A DNA stretch of 64,000 nucleotides from Lepidonotus clava (Eukaryota; Annelida; Polychaeta; Phyllodocida; Polynoidae): NCBI GenBank assembly GCA_936440205.1, contig OW387135.1:22670792-22734791 (forward strand). Reading direction: 5' to 3'. The translations under genes were made by a program, and so were the position numbers. Below the pieces are notes generated by a model. That model worked only from the letters and a program-made list of their open reading frames with translations. It was not told where the DNA came from and ran no database searches. Shown here one piece after another: positions 45,630 through 54,084 of the stretch; within the stretch, counting starts at the first letter, position 1, and every line of letters starts with the position of its first letter.

Positions 45630-45764
45630 AAACAGACAGTACGGATGGCGTTACCCGTCCAGTGAGGGTGCCCGCAGGAACGACCCTGAACCAGTCGATT
45701 GACAAACAGGCATCCACTTCAGCTCACTCACATTCTCAACAACTTCCCGGTGGCTTCATCCTTG
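45630..45764 (+). CDS. Second QQLPGGF exon
   Basis: Acceptor tttgacag, phase 1 in and out. Reads ETDSTDGVTRPVRVPAGTTL, NQSIDKQASTSAHSHSQQLP and GGFIL before gtaagc. Joins in frame to the previous module and repeats its NQS...SQQLPGGF pattern, so probably an exon duplication. No known domain. Confidence 0.5.
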
Positions 45765-45781
45765 GTAAGCATTCCTAAACT

Positions 45782-46276
45782 TGTTTGTTTGTGGGATTAG
45801 TTTAACGTCCGGCCAACCCTTTAGGGTTCTTTTACCAGACTGCACAAGGTAAAGCTTTTCAGCTAGTTTTATGCCACAGGGGCAGTGACCGAATCTATGA
45901 AATGAGGTGCCTATTTATATCAGTGGGACCCAATGCCCTCTTTATAGTGCTGCCACACTGAGATATCATGTCATAGGCCCACACAATACCCCATCCAGTC
46001 ACATTATACTGACACCAGGCCGACCAGTCATGTTTCGTGGTTCTTACTTTATACCGAGTGCCAGGCAAGCAGTGACCACTACCATTGTTAAAGTCTTTGG
46101 TATGACTCGGCCAGGGATAAATCCCAAGACCTCCCAGACTCAGGGCGGACACTCTACCAAAGAGCTACTGAGTCTGGTCCCATTTGTCGCCTTCTACGAA
46201 CAGCAAGGGGCTGCTAGGGACCTATTCTTCCCAGGAGGTTCCCGAAGGAACCCCCACCCCGGATCCCCACGGGGGG
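45782..46276 (-). mobile_element. SINE-2, full-length
   Basis: About 96% identical to the copy at 43838, with head, A box and LINE-A-type tail. No clear target duplication. A short piece of possibly coding DNA follows (46277-46435) that I cannot assign. Confidence 0.9.
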
Positions 46277-46436
46277 TTGGAGGTGATGAATGGCATTCCC
46301 TCCCGGATACCACTATATGGGAAGGCCAAAGCAGAATTCTTCGAGAAGGTTTTTTGCTAAGTTATCTAGGTTATCAGCTGGGCCACAGGAGGGCACTGGG
46401 AGGTCAGCATGTGACTGCCAACGCAGTGTCAGACTA

Positions 46437-46739
46437 AGTGAGTGTTGGGTGATTTATGCTGTACCTACATCCAGGGTCATTTTCACAGTGGAAACAAGTT
46501 GGGATGAATTCTGTCTTTGGTGATTGTATGTATGAGATGAAGGTGACAGGGCGGGCAAACGGCAGGAGTTCAAAACCTGGAAATAATTTTTTGCTGTACC
46601 TCATCCCTTAGTGAACCAAGCACTGACTGGGAATCTACCCAAAAGAACCACTTGGTCAGTGCTGGGTCCCCCCTTTCGTCGCCTTCTACGATCAGCAGGA
46701 GCTACTGGGGGCCTATTCTTACCCGGAACCCCCATGGGG
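46437..46739 (-). mobile_element. SINE-1 copy
   Basis: Full-length, moderately diverged, from GTGAGTGTTGGGTGATTTA to CCCCCATGGGG on plus. Confidence 0.85.
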
Positions 46740-46754
46740 TCAGTGTCAAGAGTG

Positions 46755-46842
46755 TGTGAGTAATGGATGTTTTACATCATACCGACAGGCAGTGTCATTT
46801 TCACAGCGAAAAGAAGTTAGGACGAATTCTGACTTTGCAGAC
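46755..46842 (-). mobile_element. SINE-1 tail fragment
   Basis: The tail end of SINE-1 (TCATTTTCACAGCGAAAAG), cut by the next element. Confidence 0.7.
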
Positions 46843-46843
46843 A

Positions 46844-47092
46844 CGTTTGTTTGTTGGGGTAGTTATGGGTTCTTTCCAGACTGCACAAGGTAATACTTTT
46901 CAGCTTATATTACGCCACAAGGGCAGTGACCGAATATATGATATGGTTTAGGAGAAACCCTCCTTCGAAACCCTCGTTGCGAAGAGTGGCAAGGGGTCTT
47001 TCGTGTGCAATGTCCCACAGAAAGGACACTACACACCCGGCCTTTGATGACCCTGTTGGGAGCACAGGGTGGCCCCTGGATCCCAGACTTTC
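46844..47092 (-). mobile_element. LINE-A 3' UTR fragment
   Basis: Matches the 3' UTR of LINE-A (GCCACAAGGGCAGTGACCGA, GAAGAGTGGCAAGGGGTC, GGCCCCTGGATCCCAGAC), with small internal deletions. Confidence 0.85.
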
Positions 47093-47125
47093 AGACACGT
47101 GTTTTCACTTGGTCAGTCTTTGGTG

Positions 47126-47612
47126 ATTGTTTGTTGTGTTAGTTTAATGTCCGGCCAACCCCTTGGGGTTCTTTTACCAGACTGCACAAGGTAAAGCTTT
47201 GCAGCTAGTTTTACGCCACAGGGGCAGAGACAGAATCTATGAAATGAGGTGCCTACTTGTAGCAGTGGGACCCAGTGCCCTGCCACACAGAGATCATGTC
47301 ATAGGCCCACACAATACCCCACCCAGTCCTATTATACTGACACTGGGCCAACCAGTCTTTGTTTGTTGAGGTAGTTTAAAACCAGTCATGTTTCGTGGTT
47401 CTTACTTTATACCGAGTACCAGGAAAGCAGTGAACATTGCTATTATTTATTTCTTTGGTGTGACTCGACCAAGGATAAAGCCCAAGACCCCCCCAGACTC
47501 AAAGCAGGCACTCTACCAATTGAGCTACTGAGTCTGGTCTTCCCATTTGTCAGTTCTACAAACAGTAGGGGGCTACTGGGGATGCATTCTTCCCAGGAGG
47601 CTTCTGAAGGAG
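47126..47612 (-). mobile_element. SINE-2, older and rearranged
   Basis: Diverged SINE-2 with tail, body and A box (CTCTACCAATTGAGCTAC). A second partial tail (TTTGTTTGTTGAGGTAGTTT) is inserted near 47357. The head is lost after CCCAGGAGGCTTC. Confidence 0.8.
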
Positions 47613-47619
47613 AGGCATT

Positions 47620-47980
47620 GTTGATTCCACATGATTTTTTTCTTACTATATTAATAACATACGGACTAAATTCCTCTCACTGTTTAATTATTTACAAACT
47701 TAAAAGCTTTATGGCAGAAAAAATGGACTTCAGGAAGACAAGACATGTAGCCTTTTTCAACAGTAGGGTCTTTCTAATTGATGAAGAGGTGCAAAAATCA
47801 ACAAACCTGGAGTCATTTTTGAAGCTCTATTTTTCAGAGGTGCTAATCTTAATAGATTATTCATTGAAGCGGACTTTTACGCCTCATTAAATCCCTTTGA
47901 CAAAATGTATATTGTGGGAGGGATCAATGAATTTATCAGAAAAGATAGACAAACAAAGAATTATTTCCCCTGCACAAACC
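47620..47980 (+). other. Unassigned, possibly coding remnant
   Basis: An open frame to 47890 includes MAEKMDFRKTRHVAFFNSRV and STNLESFLKLYFSEVL. No family recognised; bounded on both sides by SINEs. Confidence 0.25.
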
Positions 47981-47984
47981 AAGA

Positions 47985-48350
47985 GTAAGTGAGTGTTGGG
48001 TGTTTTATGCCGTACAGAGAGCCAGGGTCATTTTCATGGCAAAAACCAGTTGGGACGAATTCTGTCTTTGGTGATCGAATCTATGTGAGGAAGGTGACAG
48101 GGCAGGCAAACAGCAGGGGATCAAAACCTGGAAATTATTTTTACTGTACCTCATCCCTTGGTGAACCAAGCACTAACAGGGAATTGAACCCAAAGAACCA
48201 CTTGGTCAGTGGGTTCTTTCCAGTGAGAGTGAGTGAGTGCTGGATGTTTTACACAGTACCATCAGCCAGGGTCATTTTCAAGGCAAAAACAAGTTTGGAC
48301 ATATTCTGTCTTTGGTGATCGTAGTGAGTGAGTGTTGGGTGTTTTACACC
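47985..48350 (-). mobile_element. Cluster of SINE-1 pieces
   Basis: A near-complete copy lacking the head (47985-48215), then two shorter tail ends starting at about 48227 and 48325, each beginning GTGAGTGAGTG. Serial insertions into the same tail region. Confidence 0.8.
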
Positions 48351-48351
48351 T

Positions 48352-48495
48352 TGTTTGTTTGTTTATTTGGAGGGGTAGTTTAACCAAGCACTAACCGGAA
48401 ATTAAACCCAAAGAGCCACTTGGTCAGTGCAGGGTCCCCCCTAGTCGCCTCATATGGTCAGCAGGGGCTACTGGGGGGCTATTCTTAAAACGGGA
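48352..48495 (-). mobile_element. SINE-2 tail joined to SINE-1 head (mosaic)
   Basis: A TTTGTTTGTTTATTTGG / GGGTAGTTTAACC tail stub runs straight into the SINE-1 body and head (CACTTGGTCAGTGCAGGG to GGGGCTATTCTTA). Confidence 0.65.
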
Positions 48496-48524
48496 TGGTC
48501 TGTTTTAGGACGATTTAGTGCTTC

Positions 48525-49017
48525 TTAGTGAGTGATGGAGCTTTAACACTGTGTCGACAACAGGGGTCATGTTCACAGCGAAAAGAGGTTATAGAAAAAA
48601 CTAAAATATTTTGGTGTCTTGCGAAATTATGGATTTCCTAAATGTAACTAAGTTAACAGAGTGACAAAACAATGAATAGAGAGATGTAAAACAGAAATGA
48701 GCTAGAATTTGTCATTAAGACCAGATGATTTTAGGAAGCCAAGAATTTTTTCTGGTAAAACCTTTGTGATGAGGTCCGACATGTCAGCAACCTGGTAGAA
48801 CTGTTGCCTAATCACATGAAAATCAACACATTCTAATAATAAATGCTTAACAGAGTACAGGTACAGACAACACAATCTAGTTGGGGCTCGCCCTTGAGAA
48901 GGTAACTATGGGTTATCCTTGAGTGTCCGACACAGCATCTGGCAAACACAGATTGGTCATTCCTATTTTTAATATTATTTGGTTTCACATCTTTGATCAA
49001 TGGGAATATTGCATGTA
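48525..49017 (-). mobile_element. LINE-B-like 3' fragment (third subfamily)
   Basis: On minus: end of ORF2 (AIFPLIKDVKPNNIKNRNDQ, CCVGHSRITHSYLLKGEPQL) then a 3' UTR with GTTGTCGACACAGTG and (CACT)-type end. Similar to, but distinct from, LINE-B at 36549-36860. 5' end cut by a SINE-1. Confidence 0.82.
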
Positions 49018-49228
49018 GATCGACTCTATGAGATGAAGGTGACAGGTCGAGCAAACAGCAAGGGGTCAAAACATGGAAATCATTTTTGCTGTACCTCATC
49101 CCTTAGTGAACCAAGCACTAACCCAGAATTCAACCCAAGAACTACTTGGTCAGTGCAGGGTCCCCCCTATAGTCGCCTCATATGATCAGCAGGGGATACT
49201 GGGGGCCTATTCTTATCCGGACCCCAGC
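49018..49228 (-). mobile_element. SINE-1, tail missing
   Basis: Body and head of SINE-1 (GAGATGAAGGTGACAGGTCG to TATCCGGACCCCAGCGG) joined to LINE and integrase debris. Confidence 0.75.
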
Positions 49229-49481
49229 GGAACACCAACTGTCAAAAGGGTACAATATCAAGAGTAGTTTTGTCTGTATACCACCCTCAAACAAATGGAT
49301 TAGACGAGAGCACAAACCAAACAATGAAAGCAAGAATCGGGAAACTAGCTAATGAAAACGCAGACAACTGGGACGTGTTTTAGAGAATATAGCATTTTCC
49401 ACTCGAACAGAAAAGCAAAGGTCCACCAAATACACACCTTTCTTCCTAATGTTCAAGGGGAGGCAAGGCTTCCAATGGAGG
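49229..49481 (+). mobile_element. Retrovirus-like integrase fossil, copy 1
   Basis: A short broken remnant of an integrase catalytic-core region with the common YHPQTNG motif (gypsy-type or a derived Ginger-like DNA element). About 250 bp, no other parts and no LTRs visible. Clearly degraded; old. Confidence 0.65.
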
Positions 49482-49482
49482 T

Positions 49483-49796
49483 AAGTGAGTGAGTGAGGGT
49501 TGTGTTGGGATGTTTTACGTCATACCAACAGCCACTGTCATTTTCACAGCGAAAACCAGTTGAGACTAATTCTGTCTTTGGTGATCGAATCTATGTTAGG
49601 AAGTTGACAGGGAAGGCAAACAGCAGGGGATCAAAACCTGGAAATTATTTTTGATTTACCTCATCCCTTAGTGAACAAAGCACTAACCAGGAATTGAACC
49701 CAAAGAACCACTTGGTCAGTGCAGGGTCCCCACTATTGTCCCCTCATATGATCAGCAATGGTTACTGGGGGCCTATTCTTACCTGGACCCCCACGG
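49483..49796 (-). mobile_element. SINE-1 copy
   Basis: Full-length but diverged, starting GTGAGTGAGTGAGGG and ending CCTGGACCCCCACGG on plus. Confidence 0.8.
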
Positions 49797-50027
49797 AATA
49801 CCAACTGTTGAAAGGGTATGATATCAAAAGAGTAGTTTCGTCTGCATACCACCCTCAAACAAACAGATTAGACGAGAGGACAAACCAAACTAGCTAATGA
49901 AAATGCGGATGACTGGGACGAGTTTCTCAAGGATATAGCATTTTCCACTCGAACACAAAAGCAAAAGTCCACCAAATACACACCTTTCTAACTAATGTTT
50001 AATAGGGTGGCAAGGCTTCCAATGGAG
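49797..50027 (+). mobile_element. Retrovirus-like integrase fossil, copy 2
   Basis: A second, similar broken remnant of the same integrase region, ~85% like copy 1 and with the same SINE-1 neighbour. The pair probably arose by segmental duplication. Degraded. Confidence 0.65.
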
Positions 50028-50176
50028 GTGAGTGAGTGTCGGATGCTGTACCAACAGCCAGGGTCATTTTCATGGCAAAAACCAGTTGGGTCAAATTCTG
50101 TCTTTGTTGATTGAATCTATGTGAGGTGGGTGACAGGGCAGGCAAACAGCAGGGGATTAAAACCTGGAAATCATTT
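50028..50176 (-). mobile_element. SINE-1 tail-side fragment
   Basis: GTGAGTGAGTGTCGGATG to AACCTGGAAATCATTTTT, cut by the next element. Confidence 0.75.
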
Positions 50177-50177
50177 T

Positions 50178-50310
50178 TTCTGTTTGTTTGTTTGTTTGTT
50201 GGGGTAGTTTAACGTCCGGCCAACCCTAATGGGTTCTTTCCAGACTGCACAAGGTAATACTTTTCAGCTTATTTTACGCCACAAGGGCGGTGACTGAATA
50301 TATGATATGA
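50178..50310 (-). mobile_element. LINE-A/SINE-2 tail fragment
   Basis: TGTTTGTTGGGGTAGTTTAA through TGACTGAATATATGATATG, the last ~130 bp of LINE-A. Confidence 0.85.
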
Positions 50311-50341
50311 CTGCCATAAACTTAATTTCAGTTCAATCAAG

Positions 50342-50470
50342 ATGGCTTGGGTAAGAACCATCTGGAAGGAGAAAATTGATGGCCAGAAGAAGGAAGTAGA
50401 GGGAACAGTACCAAAGAACTGGTTGACGAAGAAATTCGTGTTTTGGCCACCACGAAACAAAAATGCGAAA
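50342..50470 (+). CDS. Orphan first exon (MAWV..W..FWPP)
   Basis: Encodes MAWVRTIWKEKIDGQKKEVE then GTVPKNWLTKKFVFWPP. The VP..W......FWPP pattern is like N-terminal exons of IGGFN-type or other multi-copy animal gene models I recall. A SINE-1 adjoins directly, so it is a fragment. Identity tentative. Confidence 0.35.
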
Positions 50471-50716
50471 ACCAGTTGGGACGAATTCTGTCTTTGGTGA
50501 TCGAATCTATGAGATGAAGGTGACAGGGCGGGCAAACAGCAGGGGATCAAAACCCGGAAATCATTTTTGCTGTACCTCATCCCTTAGTGAACCAAGCACT
50601 GACCAGGAATTGAACCAAAAGAACCACTTGGTCAGTGCAGGGTCCCCCCTATCGTCGCCTCATACGATCAGCAGGGGCTACTGAGGGCCTATTCTTACCC
50701 GGACCCCCACGGGGCA
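50462..50716 (-). mobile_element. SINE-1, tail missing
   Basis: Body and complete head (GAAAACCAGTTGGGACGAAT to GGACCCCCACGGGGC), close to consensus. Confidence 0.85.
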
Positions 50717-51080
50717 CGCAGAAAAGATGAGACGTGGAAGGGAGGCCCCAGCAATAAACTCGCTCCAGCTCCCACTGGTTCGGATTAAAGTGATATTAGG
50801 ACTACCACAATTTTTTCTCATAATTATGTTTTCCGGTATTAATCCAGTTAATATAGGTGAAAAAATACTAAATTTATGTATTTTTTCTTTACATATTCTA
50901 TAATTATGCTTTTTCCTGTGCTTAAAGGAAAGCTTGCACATAACTAAAGCATAGATATTTTTCAATGAATTAAAGTCAGCATCTTCTTCACAACTTGCCC
51001 TCTCAATATGAGCAAAATCGCAGGAAGATTCCTAGTTTACACACAATTGCAGGACATTGAAAAACTTGTATTTTACCTAA
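50717..51080. other. Spacer, no gene seen
   Basis: AT-rich, no motif recognised. Confidence 0.4.
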
Positions 51081-51087
51081 TTTTTAA

Positions 51088-51400
51088 GGGAATTCCCCTA
51101 GTTTATGACGTAGCAAGGGGAGTAATTGGGGAATCCCATCTTCCCTTAGAAGGGAATCCCCGTCCCTGTAGAATTTGGAACAAGGTTTATGCTCTCTAAC
51201 CCAAATTTTTTTGATGTGGCCCACTGCAACTCATATTAAATTAAAATATATATCCTTCCACGATTATTAATTAATCAGGGAATCCCGAAGTAATTCTAGA
51301 AGGAATTCCCATAGCTGTGACGTAGCAAGGGGAGTACTGAGCAGCTCAACAGTCAGGGAATTCCCAAAATTAAATTCCTTTCCTGGATAATTCCCTAGGA
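51088..51400. promoter_or_regulatory. Cluster of kappaB-like palindromes
   Basis: GGGAATTCCCC (51088), GGGGAATCCC (51128), GGGAATCCCC (51152), GGGAATCCCG (51278), GGAATTCCC (51302) and GGGAATTCCC (51356), with a directly repeated TGACGTAGCAAGGGGAGTA (~51106 and ~51318). Could be a Rel/NF-kappaB-bound element or the inside of an unrecognised repeat. Confidence 0.45.
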
Positions 51401-52170
51401 CCTCAACATTTTCATGGTTTTACTTTTGAAGTATATTTTTAGAATACTTAAGTCAAGTTGATTACACAAGAAATAGCACGTTGTAAATTCATGTGCAAGT
51501 TTTCCTTTAATGCGCGAAAGCTGGCTCCTCTTCTCTATATAGAATTTATTTTTTCAATTTTCCAAGTGAATAATTTTTTTAAACATTGATTTCTTCATAT
51601 GCAATACTTTTATAAACATTCCCTACAAGATATATTTTCAGTGATATATCTTTAGTATGCAGGGATGTAAGTTGGGCTTGATGAAAAAGTCTGAAACCTT
51701 ACAGTTAATGCCAAACTATATGATTAGGAGTGTGCAAATCTCTCCTTGGAGTGGTTGCCTGTGCTTGGAGAGTGGCGAGTGGAGCATGTTCACAGTTAAA
51801 TGACCAGATGATATAAGAATTGTAAAATATATTCAGTCTCAATTCAAACAACATAATAAATGATAGAATTATAACCTATAACTCTTGCTCTTATAGGATT
51901 TTTTTTATCAAAGAAATTTTAGGAGTCATACTTGGAATTGCACAAATATCAGCCAATCAGAGGCCAGTATTTATTCACTGCTCAAATAGGTTTCAGACTA
52001 TTCTGATAATCTGAACTTAGTCTGAAGAAAGTCTGAACTGATTTTATTGTTTAGAAACTGTATTCAGAAGTGGATTATCAAGCCCATTGTCACTGTCAAA
52101 CATGTCTTTGGATACTATTGAGATTTTGTCCATGGTTTGACCATATTTGATCAATTTTATGCCAGTTTCC
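51401..52170. other. Spacer, no gene seen
   Basis: AT-rich; TCTGAA/TTCAGA words around 51985-52075 may belong to a degraded repeat. Confidence 0.4.
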
Positions 52171-52733
52171 TTAAAGAGAGGGGCCAGTGAAATTTCGATT
52201 TTGATTATTTTACACATTATATGTTAGATGAAATGCTTATTTAGAAGTATGCCTAGTTTCAATGCAATTGATTGACTCTTTCATATGAAAATAATGGTCT
52301 ATAATACAGAAATCTCTTATTCCTCTGATCCTAAGGAAAACACAAGTCTGTGTGTGACATCACACAAATGACAGTTATATTCAAATTTCAAATTTCTAAA
52401 TTCCATAAAAAACTATTTTTCTCATTTTCTTTTATAAATCATTCAATTTCGTGGTTTTAATCTCTTTTAGACTTATAAAGAACATTTAAAAACATTCTTA
52501 TTGCATTATTTTCACTTTTATAATTTTTCAACTGTTCTGCTTATGACATCACACACAGACAAATGCAATGTGCAGGCTGCACAAGGTGCAGGCAGGGCAA
52601 TTTAATTTGATTCAGAAAAATGTAAATAAAATGAAAACTGGCAGAGATAGAAGTATAAAATTTGGTATAGTTATAACATTGATAATGTAGATCATGACAG
52701 TATACTGATTCAGACACTGGCCCCTCCCTTTAA
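52171..52733. mobile_element. TTAA MITE family D, copy 2 (inverted)
   Basis: 563 bp, ends TTAAAGAGAGGGGCCAGTG and CACTGGCCCCTCCCTTTAA. Carries ATGACATCACACACAGACAA and GATCATGACAGTATACTG, matching copy 1 in reverse. Its right TTAA is also the left TTAA of the next MITE. Confidence 0.85.
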
Positions 52734-52932
52734 AGGGACGGTCTCGTCCGTCGTTATTTGCTACGTTGTAACCCCCAGCCAGGCGCGCCAATTTCATGAC
52801 GTGACCAATCACGTCGCGTTATTACGTTCTGAAACTGTGTGAAAGGGCAAAACATGACGGCGGCCGTCATGTTGCTAGGCTTACGTCGGCGGACTTATCT
52901 CCTTGAACTCACGGACGAGAACGTCCCTTTAA
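52730..52932. mobile_element. TTAA MITE family E, copy 1
   Basis: 203 bp with TIRs TTAAAGGGACGGTCTCGTCC and GGACGAGAACGTCCCTTTAA. GC-rich interior containing ATGACGTGACCAATCACG. Confidence 0.85.
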
Positions 52933-53030
52933 GTCTAAAATAATCTGAAATCAGACTAAAGTCTGAAAACTGACATCCCTGAGTATGTACCTAAAAAAAA
53001 AAATTGGTCGGCGTTTGGACCATATTTGGT

Positions 53031-53048
53031 CCAAATGACGTCATTTGG
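53031..53048. promoter_or_regulatory. Perfect 18-bp palindrome with CRE core
   Basis: CCAAATGACGTCATTTGG is fully self-complementary and centres on TGACGTCA, a CREB/ATF-type site. It sits between two MITEs. Confidence 0.5.
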
Positions 53049-53173
53049 ATGGGCAGCCAACATCATTTGGACCACTTTTTGGACATACTACAATGAGGAC
53101 GTCATTTTGCTAACTGGATTCATTTCCATGTCGCATGTTGAATTTCAAAAACGGCCATGTTGCAATGTCGATT

Positions 53174-53353
53174 TTAAAGGGACATTCTCGTCCGTAGGTT
53201 GTCAGGCTTACATCCGCCGACGTTGGCCTAGCGACGTGCTTTTCGGAACGTAATCTGGTGACGTTTTTGGTCACGTCACGAATTTGGCGCCAATGTACTG
53301 GGGTTACAACCCAAGAACTTATGTATGTCTTACAGACGAGAACGTCCCTTTAA
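53174..53353. mobile_element. TTAA MITE family E, copy 2 (inverted)
   Basis: 180 bp, TIRs TTAAAGGGACATTCTCGTCC and GACGAGAACGTCCCTTTAA. The interior matches copy 1 in the opposite orientation (GGCTTACATCCGCCGACG). Confidence 0.85.
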
Positions 53354-53637
53354 GGGTCTAGACCCCCACTTATGTTTGTTATCTAATCTCTACTATGGTG
53401 GGTTTTATGTCACACCCCCAGCTTTTACCTGCTTACCTTCGGCAGGGTTGCTAATTATTCTCATGCAACTGTTGGCATGTTTATGTGATGATAATATATA
53501 AATCAATGTAGATCTGTTATATTCTCATTAGCCCAAAGACAAACCCCCGCCCAAACCTAGCTGTCTCTTGTTACATTATAATTTGATTAGTGATAACGTT
53601 AAGCGAAGTTGTTATTTCTATGTATAGATCTACATCC

Positions 53638-53740
53638 ATATCGCATGCCGCATGTCCGAGAGGCCCTGTCTGTACGTTCCCACTAACAAGAGTAGCGAGG
53701 TCAGAGCCTCTCGGACTAGCCGCATGCTGCATGGATTTTG
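53638..53740. repeat. Inverted repeat, CGAGAGGC arms
   Basis: GCATGTCCGAGAGGCCCTG at 53656 is mirrored by GCCTCTCGGACTAGCCGC; outer arms GCATGCCGCAT/GCCGCATGCTGC. A hairpin of about 22-25 bp arms with a ~45-bp loop. Confidence 0.6.
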
Positions 53741-53929
53741 AAATTCTCAGATTGAAGACCAGCCTCTAACCCGGAGGTTTCAGCTGAAAGAATTACAAAA
53801 GCGCCCTCTTTTGAAAATCTCTGAATCCACCTCTGGTAGGTCTACTGGAGATGGAATGGTCCAGATATATATTTACCGGATCCAAACCCGGAACACACTC
53901 CTCTTTCAACCTGCTTATCGAGAGCGCGG

Positions 53930-54084
53930 GAAATCTCCGGCCACGACGACATCGCTGGTTCCGCTGACGTCACACACTTTTTAACGAATGAGGCCGAGCA
54001 CCAGCGGAAGGCGGAAGCGGCGCAAGGCATTCTGGGACACTCATTGGACTGTGACGCCCATTTCTACCGGTGTACATCAGGGAA
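53930..54084 (+). promoter_or_regulatory. Probable profilin promoter and non-coding first exon
   Basis: CpG-rich block in an AT-rich surround, with a consensus CRE TGACGTCA at 53965-53972 and a strong donor AAG/gtgagt at ~54085. Profilin coding starts in an exon with a 15-nt 5' UTR piece after acceptor ctcaatttcag (60016), so an upstream non-coding exon is required; this is the best candidate. Confidence 0.45.
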
